From an uncultured Faecalibacterium sp. (lineage in GTDB: Bacteria > Bacillota > Clostridia > Oscillospirales > Ruminococcaceae), in contig CAKSWQ010000002.1 of NCBI GenBank assembly GCA_934512105.1, positions 9,478 to 73,477 of the forward strand: 64,000 nucleotides of DNA, in the 5' to 3' direction. The stretch's first letter is position 1; every line of letters begins with the position of its first letter. A program made the translations under genes and the position numbers. The notes beneath the pieces are model-generated. The model worked only from the letters and a program-made list of their open reading frames with translations, was not told the origin of the DNA and searched no databases. Below, one piece after another: positions 23,923-32,041 of this stretch.

Positions 23923-25701
23923 ATGGATATCACACACATTACCTCTCTGCTGGGCGGCGTTGCGCTGTTCTTGTACGGTATGTCCATCATGGGTGCCGGA
24001 CTGGAAAAACTGGCAGGCGGCAAGATGCAGGGCGTACTGCAAAAGCTTACCTCCTCTACCATCAAAGGCGTGATCTTTGGCACACTGATCACCGGCGTCA
24101 TCCAGTCGTCGGCTGGTACGGTGGTTATTTGTGTCGGCCTTGTCAACTCCGGTATCATGACACTGACGCAGTCGGTAGGCGTGATCATGGGTGCAAATAT
24201 TGGTACTACGGTAACAGGTCAGTTGATCCGCATGGCGGATATCTCAGGCGACAGCCTGTGGCTGACCTTGATCCAGCCCAAGACTTTTGCCCCCGTGGTG
24301 GCGTTTATTGGCTGCATTTTTTATGTGTTCCTGCGCAATGCCAAAAAGAAGAATATCGGCCAGATCATGCTGGGCTTCGGCATTCTGTTTACCGGCATGA
24401 GCCTGATGGATACCGGCGTGGCGCCTCTGCGGGAGAGTGCAGTCTTTCAGGATCTGTTCGTCACCATGACCAACCCCATTCTGGGCGTTCTGGTGGGCGT
24501 GGTGGTCACCGTGATCATCCAGTCCTCCTCTGCCTCGGTGGGTATTCTGCAGGCACTGTCCAGCACAGGGCTTGTCACCTTCAGCTCTGCCATCCCCATC
24601 ATTCTGGGTGCACATATCGGTACGGCGTTTACCCCGCTGCTCACCATCGGCGGCTCTTCCAAGGATGGTAAGCGGGCAGCGCTCATCCACCTGTACTTCA
24701 ACGTGATTGGCAGCGTTATTCTGCTGGCGCTGATCTACGCGGTGCAGTTTACCATCGGCATCCCCATGTGGGGCGATGTGATGAACAAGAGCTCCATTGC
24801 AAACATCCATACCATGTCCAGCGTGTGTGCCATGCTGCTGTTCCTGCCTTGCAGCGGGGTACTGAGCCGCTTGGCGATGCTCACGGTGCCCAGCAGCGTG
24901 GAGGAAGCACAGGAACTGAGCATGCCGGTGCTGGACGAGCGTCTGTATAAGAGCCCGGCTGTGGCTTTGCAGCAGGCAAAGAATGCGGTGATCAAGATGT
25001 CCCGCCGTGCCGCCCGCAACGTGGGTCTGGCCGCGCCGCTGCTGCTGAAGATGGACGAGGAGACCGTGAGCGCCATCAAGGTGCGCGAGAACCTGATCGA
25101 CCGGATGGAGGTGGAGATCACCAACTACCTGATCAAGCTGACCGATCAGGAGCTGGGCGATGACGAAAGCCATGCGGTGACTGAGCTGCTGAATTTTGTC
25201 ACCGAGTTCGAGCGCATTGGCGACTATGCCGTGAACATCATGGAAAAGGCCGAGGAGCTGTACGACAAGGAGGCCAGCTTCAGCGAGAGCGCCAAAAAGG
25301 AGCTGCAGCTGCTGGATGACGCACTGGAGCGCATTCTGGCCCTGACGGACGAGGCCTTTGAAAACGACGATACCCAGAAGGCTGCACAGGTGGAGCCGCT
25401 GGAGGAGATCATTGACGTGATGGTGGAGCGCCTGCGCGACCAGCACATCCGCCGCCTGAAGGACGGCATCTGCTCCATCGACACCGGTGTGGTTTTCCTG
25501 GATGTGCTGAACAATGCCGAGCGCATCTCCGACCACTGCTCCAACATTGCAGTGCGCATGGTGGGCATGGAGGCCGGCGACGACTACGACTCTCACACCC
25601 TGAAAAACATCATGCACCACAGCCCCAGCAAGGACTATATGCTGGAATACGAGCAGTGCCGCAAGGAATACCTTGTGCCGCTGGAAGAAATGGAAGCGTA
25701 A
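23923..25701 (+). CDS. Na/Pi-cotransporter family protein with C-terminal PhoU-like domain
   Basis: A 592-residue protein. The membrane half (about 1-310) has two Na_Pi_cotrans repeats with VIQSSAGTVVI and IIQSSSASVGI, plus GANIGTTVTGQ and GAHIGTAFTP. The cytoplasmic half (about 345-560) is a PhoU-like helical bundle (VRENLIDRMEVEITNYLIKL, ERIGDYAVNIMEKAEELYDKE, AERISDHCSNIAVRM) that in related proteins links uptake to phosphate signalling. The start at 23923 is set by AGGAG 7 bases before and by homology of MDITHITSLLGGVALFLYGM to the family start. It stands alone between promoter and terminator. Confidence 0.92.
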   Translation: MDITHITSLLGGVALFLYGMSIMGAGLEKLAGGKMQGVLQKLTSSTIKGVIFGTLITGVIQSSAGTVVICVGLVNSGIMTLTQSVGVIMGANIGTTVTGQLIRMADISGDSLWLTLIQPKTFAPVVAFIGCIFYVFLRNAKKKNIGQIMLGFGILFTGMSLMDTGVAPLRESAVFQDLFVTMTNPILGVLVGVVVTVIIQSSSASVGILQALSSTGLVTFSSAIPIILGAHIGTAFTPLLTIGGSSKDGKRAALIHLYFNVIGSVILLALIYAVQFTIGIPMWGDVMNKSSIANIHTMSSVCAMLLFLPCSGVLSRLAMLTVPSSVEEAQELSMPVLDERLYKSPAVALQQAKNAVIKMSRRAARNVGLAAPLLLKMDEETVSAIKVRENLIDRMEVEITNYLIKLTDQELGDDESHAVTELLNFVTEFERIGDYAVNIMEKAEELYDKEASFSESAKKELQLLDDALERILALTDEAFENDDTQKAAQVEPLEEIIDVMVERLRDQHIRRLKDGICSIDTGVVFLDVLNNAERISDHCSNIAVRMVGMEAGDDYDSHTLKNIMHHSPSKDYMLEYEQCRKEYLVPLEEMEA

Positions 25702-25756
25702 AATGCGTTTCGACGGTGCATTGACGTTTTGACATAACGTTATATCAAACAAAAGT

Positions 25757-25825
25757 AAAAGCGTCTGCAACAATTTCGTCTGGATCCTAAAAGTTCCGCG
25801 AAATTTTGTTGCAGACGCTTTTTTA
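25757..25825. terminator. Terminator after the Na/Pi transporter
   Basis: AAAAGCGTCTGCAACAA on the left pairs with TTGTTGCAGACGCTTTT on the right, ending in six T; CAATTTCG/CGAAATTTTG extends the stem. It is symmetrical enough to serve the convergent minus-strand gene as well. Confidence 0.85.
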
Positions 25826-25832
25826 GTGCCTG

Positions 25833-25881
25833 AACCCTCTCAGGCGCTGACGCGCCAGCTCCCCCGAAGGGGGAGCTTTTT
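25833..25881 (+). repeat. Palindromic repeat, copy 1 (left half of a pair)
   Basis: Order of parts: CCCTCTCAG, a short GGCGC/GCGCC hairpin, CCAGCTCCCCC, GAA, GGGGGAGCT. The same order is seen in two other places in the window. This copy is head-to-head with copy 2, so AACCCTCTCAG here and CTGAGAGGGTT at 25949-25959 close one large inverted repeat. Confidence 0.8.
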
Positions 25882-25905
25882 GCAGTTTTCGGCAAAGGCA
25901 GATCA

Positions 25906-25959
25906 AGCTCCCCCCCTCGGGGGAGCTGGCAAAGCCGTAAGGCTTTGACTGAGAGGGTT
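25906..25959 (-). repeat. Palindromic repeat, copy 2 (inverted relative to copy 1)
   Basis: Read on the minus strand: CCCTCTCAGTCA, an AAAGCC-TTAC-GGCTTT hairpin, GCCAGCTCCCCC, then GGGGGAGCT. Same architecture as copies 1 and 3. Confidence 0.8.
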
Positions 25960-25971
25960 TTGTGCCTGCAT

Positions 25972-26346
25972 TTACTCCCCCAGATCTTCCAGCAGCAGGT
26001 CCAGCTCCCGGGGACTGTTGACCACAAGCCCGCGCTTGATGCGCAAAGCGTCGTTTTCCGGCAGAAGATTGGTGTAGATGCCGGTCACGCGGATCAGGGT
26101 GCCCGGGGTGCCGTCGGCGCGGCAGGTGTACACCGCCACCCGCCCGCCGCAGTCTTGCAGGCAGTAGCGGGCAGCATCCGTCTGGGGCACTGCCTGCGCG
26201 GCAAGGCTCAGGGGGGAAGCGGGGTCGGTCTCGGACCCGGCGGGGCTTTGAGACAGCGGCAGCTTTGGCAGCGCCATCCAGAACAGACTGAATACAATGG
26301 TGAATACGCAAAGCCCGTAGAACAGGCAGACAGACAGCTTGCGCAT
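25972..26346 (-). CDS. Membrane-anchored protein with BofC-like C-terminal region
   Basis: A 124-residue protein with one N-terminal membrane helix (residues 7-27), a short polar linker and an extracytoplasmic domain of about 70 residues. The end (GRVAVYTC near 70, then IRVTGIYTNLLPENDALRIKRGLVVNSPRELDLLLEDLG) resembles the C-terminal domain of BofC-like proteins, which are common in clostridia, including non-sporulating ones. I choose the ATG at 26346 (GGGAG 9 bases before). It is divergent from the penicillin-binding protein gene. No function is proven for stand-alone copies. Confidence 0.65.
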   Translation of the reverse strand: MRKLSVCLFYGLCVFTIVFSLFWMALPKLPLSQSPAGSETDPASPLSLAAQAVPQTDAARYCLQDCGGRVAVYTCRADGTPGTLIRVTGIYTNLLPENDALRIKRGLVVNSPRELDLLLEDLGE

Positions 26347-26480
26347 AAAAAACACTCCCTTCTCCGGTAAGTATGCCCCATTTTTGCGGATAGCAGACAA
26401 TTTTCACACGCGGGCACTGTACTTTCCGTGGCGGAGTGTGTTATACTATTTATATCTGCTCAGCGCGCAAAGATTGGTTC

Positions 26481-26509
26481 TTGCCCGGCTGGGGCTTGCG
26501 TGCTATAAT
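26481..26509 (+). promoter_or_regulatory. Promoter of the penicillin-binding protein gene
   Basis: TTGCCC (26481-26486), 17 bases, TATAAT (26504-26509) with TGC before it (extended -10). Confidence 0.75.
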
Positions 26510-26623
26510 ATGGTATTGCAGTTTGAAGTTTCGTGTCACAAGCGATGTGGATAAAGTCCGGCGCAGCAATGCCCGGCAACAGTCTTGAAATGTCAGGAGG
26601 CGATCCCTATCTCCAACAATGAG

Positions 26624-29167
26624 ATGAGAAAGATCCATCGGAGCGGCGAGGAGCAGTCTGCCCGCCCGGTGGGACGTAAGGTCAATGTTTCCCAGAGCCG
26701 CCGCGAGGCACGCCCCGCAGCGGAAAACCGTACCCGCGGGCCAAAGGCACCCAAAAGTCCCAAGCCGCCGAAGGAAAAGAGCAAGCACCCTATTCTGCGG
26801 TTCATCGGCCGCACCATTGCCACGGTGCTCTGCCTTGGCATCATGCTGGGCAGCGTGGTGGCTGTGGGCATGGTGTACTATGTGGTGCAGGCTACTGCCA
26901 ACGACGGAAACCTGCTGGACCTGGACAACATCCAGCTGAGTCAGTCCAGTGTGGTGGTAGCTACCGACCCGGATACCGGCGCACAGGTGGAGTATGCTAC
27001 CCTGCGCTCTTCCAACAGCCACCGCGTTTGGGCAGACCTTGAGCAGATCCCCTCCAACTTGCAGTATGCCTTCATCTGCACCGAGGACAAGGATTTCTAC
27101 TCAGAGCCCGGCGTCAACTTCAAGCGCACCATCGGTGCAATGATCAACGAGTATCTGCTGCCCATTTACAGCTCCAAGCAGGGCGCATCCACGCTGGAGC
27201 AGCAGCTCATCAAGAACCTGACCGATGACAACAGCGCCAGCGGCATCGATGGTGCACTGCGTAAGGTGCGCGAGATCTACCGCGCCCTCTGCCTGAGCCG
27301 CAGCTACTCCAAGGAAACCATTCTGGAAGCCTACCTGAACACCATCAGCTTTACCGGTACCATTCAGGGCGTGCAGACAGCGGCCAACGAGTACTTCAAC
27401 AAGGATGTCAGCCAGCTGAGCCTGTGGGAGTGCGCCACCATTGCCTCTATTACCAAAAACCCCACCAACTATAACCCCTATACGAACCCTGAAAACCTGA
27501 TCAATCGCCGCAATTTTATCATGTACAATATGTGGCAGCAGGGCGTGATCAGCGAAGAAGACTACCGCAACGGCGCTGCACAGCCCCTTGTGCTGGCCGA
27601 AGAGGACAGCGGCAAAAAGCCCAGCACCGTCACCTCCTACTTTACCGATGCACTGTTCAACGAGGTCGTGCAGGATATCATGGCCAAGGAGGGCATCACC
27701 GAGTCCGAGGCGCAGAAGCTGCTCTATACCGGCGGCTTTACCATCGAGGCGACTGTCAACACCAAATTGCAGTCCCAGATGGAAAACCTGATGCTCAACA
27801 CCGACGATGCTTACTTCCCGGCGGGCTGGCATGAGGAAGAGGTCACCTCCATCTCGGACGATGATGTGCAGGTGTTCAATGAGGATGGTACCCCCAAGAC
27901 CCGTACCGGCGAGGACGGCACCATCTACTATTACCGCAACGTGCGCACGCAGGCTGCCATGGTCACGCTGGACTATGACGGCAACGTGCTGGCCATTGTG
28001 GGCGGCTTGGGCGAAAAGACCAAGAGCCTTTCCCTGAACCGCGCCTACAACGTGGAGCGGCAGACCGGTTCTACCATCAAGCCCATCGGCGCCTATGCAC
28101 TGGGCATCGAGTACGGTCTGGTCAACTGGTCCACCATGCTCAACAACTCCCCCCTGTACCAGAAGCAGGATATGATCATCCGGGACGAGGACTACTGCCG
28201 CCGCAACGGCCTGATGGGCCTTTCTGACAAGCAGCTCCGCGCTTACCCCAACGCATGGCGCAGCTGGCCGCGCAACTATGGCGGCAACTACGGCGACGGC
28301 AGCGATATCCCGCTGTGGAATGGCCTTGCCCGCTCGCTGAACACCATCGCGGTGCGCGTGGGCGACCTTGTGGGCGCAAGCAATATCTTCAACTTCGTCT
28401 ACAACACCCTGCAGCTGAATACGCTGAATCCCACCAACGACGTGGGTCTGGCGCAGATGGTCATGGGCAGCCAGACCAAGGGCGTTACGCCCATGGCGCT
28501 GGCCGCAGCCTTCCAGATCTTCTATGACGGCGAGTACACCACCCCGCACCTGTACACCCGTGTGCTGGATCGGGAAGGCAACATCTATCTGGAAAACAAC
28601 GCCACCAGCTATCAGGCGCTGACCCCGGATACCGCTTATGTCATGAACCGTCTGCTGAAGAACGTTCTGTTCTCCAGCGTAGGTACTGCCAGCGGCCGTT
28701 ACCCCAACTCCAACGGCATGGAGGCCTTTGGTAAGACCGGTACGGCCAGCGACGAAAAGGATCTGTGGTTCGTGGGTGGCACGCCTTACTATGTCACCGC
28801 TGTATGGTGGGGCTACGATGCACCTTACGATATGACCAGGACTCTGTCCAAGCAGCAGGCCAAGACCCGCACCTGTGTGATGGCGTGGAAGGCACTGATG
28901 GAACAGGCACAGGCAGACTTGCCCTATAAGGCATTCCCCACCTCCGCAGGTGTGGTGGAGCAGCGCTACTGCACCCAGAGCGGCCTTCTGGCCGGTGCGC
29001 ACTGCCCGAACACTGCTGTGGGCTTCTACCGTGCCGATGATCTGCCCGATACCTGCACCTACTCCCACGGTGCAGCGCGGGCTGCTGCCTCTACCGAGAA
29101 CACAGACGGCGCTGTGCCCACCCAGCCGGTCATCCCCACCGACACCAGTGCGCTGGATACGGAATAA
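26624..29167 (+). CDS. Class A penicillin-binding protein (glycosyltransferase plus transpeptidase)
   Basis: A bifunctional peptidoglycan synthase of 847 residues from the ATG used here. Basic cytoplasmic N-terminus, one membrane helix (about 43-70), then glycosyltransferase family 51 (EDKDFYSEPG with catalytic Glu, QGASTLEQQLIKNL, LEAYLN). The transpeptidase follows: SxxK is STIK (about 483), SxN is SLN in ARSLNTIAVRVG, and KTG is FGKTGTAS (about 703). The start is uncertain. The best Shine-Dalgarno (CAGGAGG, 26594-26600) is 23 bases before this ATG. A TTG at 26585 lies before it, and an in-frame ATC at 26609 has ideal spacing. It acts at the outer face of the membrane. Confidence 0.92.
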   Translation: MRKIHRSGEEQSARPVGRKVNVSQSRREARPAAENRTRGPKAPKSPKPPKEKSKHPILRFIGRTIATVLCLGIMLGSVVAVGMVYYVVQATANDGNLLDLDNIQLSQSSVVVATDPDTGAQVEYATLRSSNSHRVWADLEQIPSNLQYAFICTEDKDFYSEPGVNFKRTIGAMINEYLLPIYSSKQGASTLEQQLIKNLTDDNSASGIDGALRKVREIYRALCLSRSYSKETILEAYLNTISFTGTIQGVQTAANEYFNKDVSQLSLWECATIASITKNPTNYNPYTNPENLINRRNFIMYNMWQQGVISEEDYRNGAAQPLVLAEEDSGKKPSTVTSYFTDALFNEVVQDIMAKEGITESEAQKLLYTGGFTIEATVNTKLQSQMENLMLNTDDAYFPAGWHEEEVTSISDDDVQVFNEDGTPKTRTGEDGTIYYYRNVRTQAAMVTLDYDGNVLAIVGGLGEKTKSLSLNRAYNVERQTGSTIKPIGAYALGIEYGLVNWSTMLNNSPLYQKQDMIIRDEDYCRRNGLMGLSDKQLRAYPNAWRSWPRNYGGNYGDGSDIPLWNGLARSLNTIAVRVGDLVGASNIFNFVYNTLQLNTLNPTNDVGLAQMVMGSQTKGVTPMALAAAFQIFYDGEYTTPHLYTRVLDREGNIYLENNATSYQALTPDTAYVMNRLLKNVLFSSVGTASGRYPNSNGMEAFGKTGTASDEKDLWFVGGTPYYVTAVWWGYDAPYDMTRTLSKQQAKTRTCVMAWKALMEQAQADLPYKAFPTSAGVVEQRYCTQSGLLAGAHCPNTAVGFYRADDLPDTCTYSHGAARAAASTENTDGAVPTQPVIPTDTSALDTE

Positions 29168-29256
29168 GGGCAAAAATCGTACTTTTTCGCCCCTTTGCTG
29201 AAAAATCCGGCAAGGACAGGGCGCGCTTTACAAGACAAAACTGGACAAAGTGACAA

Positions 29257-29301
29257 AATAGCATCCGGGCTCTTGCATTGCAGGGGTTCGGATGCTATTA
29301 T
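29257..29301 (+). promoter_or_regulatory. Promoter of the ACT-hom-thrB-lysC operon within an inverted repeat
   Basis: TTGCAT (29273-29278), 17 bases, TATTAT (29296-29301). AATAGCATCC (29257-29266) and GGATGCTATT (29290-29299) are perfect complements that bracket the -35 and overlap the -10. The hairpin is followed by ATATTTT, so it could also end transcription from the upstream gene. Confidence 0.6.
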
Positions 29302-29340
29302 ATTTTCTGCAAGAACACTTGTGTTTGAGAGGTGAACAAG

Positions 29341-29772
29341 TTGGAACGCCGTTTTTATCTGGTGGATGCGCAGGTGCTGCCGGAAGTTTTTCTCAAGGTG
29401 GTGCGCGCCAAGGAGCTGCTGGCCAGCGGAGAAGCCCGCAGCATTTCGGCTGCGACCCGTGCCGTAGAGCTTTCGCGCAGCGCATTTTATAAGTATAAGG
29501 ATTGTATCTTTGATTCTGAGAACGGCCGTGAGGTCATCACGGTCATGGCTACCCTGCGGGATGAGACCGGTGCGCTGCAAAGCCTTTTGGCGGGCATCAG
29601 CGCCGCAGGTGCCAGTATTGTGACCATCAACCAGTCCACCCCGGAAAATGGGGCTGCGCTGGTGGCGGTCACCATCCGCACCGATACCATGCAGATGTCC
29701 CCGGAGGAACTGACCGAAAAGCTTTCGCGCCAGCGCATGGTCGTGGGTGTGCGCTGTGGGTATAACCTGTAA
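29341..29772 (+). CDS. ACT-domain protein, PheB type
   Basis: A 143-residue protein that starts with TTG at 29341, 6 bases after GAGAGGTGA; a GTG at 29332 lies inside that ribosome site and is less likely. The N-terminal part RRFYLVDAQVLPEVFLKVVRAKELL and helix-turn-helix-like SISAATRAVELSRSAFYKYKDCIF match B. subtilis PheB. The C-terminal half (about 65-140) is an ACT amino-acid-binding domain. It precedes homoserine dehydrogenase by 27 bases, so it is probably an amino-acid-responsive regulator or accessory of this pathway. Its exact action is not established. Confidence 0.85.
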   Translation: MERRFYLVDAQVLPEVFLKVVRAKELLASGEARSISAATRAVELSRSAFYKYKDCIFDSENGREVITVMATLRDETGALQSLLAGISAAGASIVTINQSTPENGAALVAVTIRTDTMQMSPEELTEKLSRQRMVVGVRCGYNL

Positions 29773-29799
29773 CAAAACAGGAAACGAGGGAAAGAGAGT

Positions 29800-31035
29800 A
29801 TGGCTAAAATTGCAATTCTGGGCTTTGGCACGGTGGGCAGCGGCGTATACGAGGTGCTGTGCCACAATGCTGCAAGCGTCTCCCGCCGGGCTGGCGAACC
29901 GGTGGAGGTAAAGTACATTCTGGACCCGAAGGATTTTACCGGCAACCCGGTGGAGCCTTTGGTGGTGAAGAGTATTGATGTGATCCTGCAGGACCCGGAG
30001 ATCCGGGTGGTGGTGGAGACCATCGGCGGCACCCGCTTTGCTTACCCCTACGTCAAGGCGTGTCTGGAGAGCGGCCGCAGCGTGTGCACCTCCAACAAGG
30101 AGATGGTGGCCACCTACGGCGCAGAGCTGCTGGCACTGGCCAAGGAGCACGACTGCGCCTTCCTGTTCGAGGCCTCTGTGGGCGGCGGTACCCCCATCAT
30201 CACCCCCATGCACCAGTGTCTGGCGGCTAACGTCATCACCGAGGTGGAGGGCATCGTGAACGGTACCACCAACTTCATGCTCACAAAGATGGTGCGGGAG
30301 GGCCTCGGCTTTGAGGATGCGCTGCACATCGCGCAGGAGCTGGGCTACGCCGAGACCAAGGACCCCAGCGATGACGTGGACGGCCGCGACGCCTGCCGCA
30401 AGATCGCCATCCTGTCCTCCATGGTATGCGGCCACCAGATCTACCCCCAGAACATCCCCACCCGGGGCATCCGGGCCATTACCACCGCCGATGTGGCCAG
30501 CGCCGAAAAGCTGGGCTGCGTCATCAAGCTGATCGCATGGATGAAGCTTGGCAAGGACGGCAGCGTAGCCGCCGGTGTAGAGCCGTGTCTGGTGCCCAAG
30601 GCAAACCAGCTGGCCAGCGTGGACGATGTGTTCAACGCGGTGCTGGTCAAGGGCGATATGCTGGGCGATGTGGTGTTCTACGGCAAGGGCGCAGGCAAGC
30701 TGCCCACCGCCAGCGCTGTGGTGGCAGACGTGGTGGACGCCCTGAAAAACGGCGCACAGGTGCACGACAGCCTGTTCTGGCAGCCTGCGGACCCGGTGGA
30801 TGGAATGCTCACCGACCCGGCTCCCGCTGCATATTATGTGCGTGTGGCGGGCATTGCACCCGCTGTGGTGGAGGCCATCTACGGCTACGGCAAGGTGGTG
30901 GATGAGCGGTACGAAGGCTGCGCCTACTTTGTGGAGCGCGCCGACGAGCGTGCGCTGGCCGAGGCCGCGCGCAAGGTGGAGGCCGTGGGCGGCAGCGTGA
31001 AGCTGGTGCTCAAGCGTCTGCCCGAGGAAGTGTAA
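29800..31035 (+). CDS. hom: Homoserine dehydrogenase
   Basis: A 411-residue cytoplasmic enzyme reducing aspartate semialdehyde to homoserine. The N-terminal Rossmann motif is ILGFGTVGSGVYE (residues 5-17). The catalytic domain has SNKEMVA, FEASVGGGTPI, EVEGIVNGTTNFML (the family signature) and KDPSDDVDGRDACRKI. The last 65 residues form a short ACT-like segment (YYVRVAGIAPAVV), probably for threonine feedback, a little shorter than the B. subtilis version. It lies between the ACT protein and thrB. Confidence 0.95.
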   Translation: MAKIAILGFGTVGSGVYEVLCHNAASVSRRAGEPVEVKYILDPKDFTGNPVEPLVVKSIDVILQDPEIRVVVETIGGTRFAYPYVKACLESGRSVCTSNKEMVATYGAELLALAKEHDCAFLFEASVGGGTPIITPMHQCLAANVITEVEGIVNGTTNFMLTKMVREGLGFEDALHIAQELGYAETKDPSDDVDGRDACRKIAILSSMVCGHQIYPQNIPTRGIRAITTADVASAEKLGCVIKLIAWMKLGKDGSVAAGVEPCLVPKANQLASVDDVFNAVLVKGDMLGDVVFYGKGAGKLPTASAVVADVVDALKNGAQVHDSLFWQPADPVDGMLTDPAPAAYYVRVAGIAPAVVEAIYGYGKVVDERYEGCAYFVERADERALAEAARKVEAVGGSVKLVLKRLPEEV

Positions 31036-31053
31036 CGGAAAGGAACTGCGGCA

Positions 31054-31959
31054 ATGAAAATCAAGGTTTCGGTCCCTGCCACCAGCGCCAATGTGGGCTC
31101 CGGCTTCGATGCGCTGGGTCTGGCAGTAACGTTGTACAACACGGTCACCTTTGAGGACAGCGAGGCGCTGGAGATCTCGGCATCGGACGGCACCCGCATC
31201 CCCCGGGGCGAGTCGAATCTCGTGTACCGCTCTGCCAAGGGTCTGTTCGAAAAAGTGGGCAAGCAGATCCCGCCCCTCAAGATCACCCAGACGAACCCCA
31301 TCCCCATGGCACGCGGTCTGGGCTCTTCTTCGGCCTGCATCATCGCGGGTCTGCTGGGCGCAAACCGGATGCTGGGCGATGTGCTCAACACGCAGGAATT
31401 GCTCACGCTGGCAACTGCCATTGAGGGACACCCCGATAACGTGGCTCCGGCCCTGTTGGGCGGCCTGACCAGCAGCGTGTTCGAGGACGGCAAGGTGTAT
31501 TCGGTCAAGCGGAATGTGGACGAAAGCCTCTGCTTTGCCGCCATCGTGCCGGACTACAAGCTGCTGACCGAAGCAGCCCGTGCAGCCCTGCCCAAGGAGG
31601 TATCCCATAAGGACGCGGTGTATAATCTGTCCCGTGCGGCGCTGGTGCCCGCAGCCTTCTGCGAGGGTCGGCACGACCTGCTGGCCATTGCCACCGAGGA
31701 TAAGCTGCACCAGCAGTACCGGATGCCCTTGATGCCCGGCTCCCGCGAGGTATTCGATATGGCGCGGCTGTGCGGCGCAAAGGCCGTGTATGTCTCCGGT
31801 GCAGGCAGCACCGTAATGGCTGTGGCAGAAAAGGCCGAGGCCGAAAAGTTCTATTCCAAGCTGGAAAAAGGTCTGGAGCTGCTGGAAGGTCTGGACGGAT
31901 GTGAAGCATTTACACTGTTGCAGCTGGATGCCGATAACACCGGCGCGACCGTGGAATGA
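31054..31959 (+). CDS. thrB: Homoserine kinase
   Basis: A 301-residue GHMP-family kinase that phosphorylates homoserine for threonine synthesis. The N-terminus VSVPATSANVGSGFDALGLAV is the family start, and the ATP loop is PMARGLGSSSACIIAGL (about 86-102). A third conserved motif is in VSGAGSTVMAVAE. It follows hom by 18 bases behind AAGGAAC. Threonine synthase is not in the window. Confidence 0.95.
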   Translation: MKIKVSVPATSANVGSGFDALGLAVTLYNTVTFEDSEALEISASDGTRIPRGESNLVYRSAKGLFEKVGKQIPPLKITQTNPIPMARGLGSSSACIIAGLLGANRMLGDVLNTQELLTLATAIEGHPDNVAPALLGGLTSSVFEDGKVYSVKRNVDESLCFAAIVPDYKLLTEAARAALPKEVSHKDAVYNLSRAALVPAAFCEGRHDLLAIATEDKLHQQYRMPLMPGSREVFDMARLCGAKAVYVSGAGSTVMAVAEKAEAEKFYSKLEKGLELLEGLDGCEAFTLLQLDADNTGATVE

Positions 31960-32041
31960 TAAACGGGTAAGGGAAGTGCAAGAACGCTTCCGCCCGGCAA
32001 GCCCCCGCAAATGCGGGGCGTAAAGAGGAGAGTGACAAGAT

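Noticed and set aside
24244..25773. 509-residue minus-strand frame opposite the PhoU-domain transporter
   Set aside because: Antisense of the PhoU and membrane domains; no start signal or motif.
31960..32041. Possible lysine riboswitch before lysC
   Set aside because: The gap is only 82 bases with one small GC hairpin, too short for the lysine aptamer, and the gene is in mid-operon.
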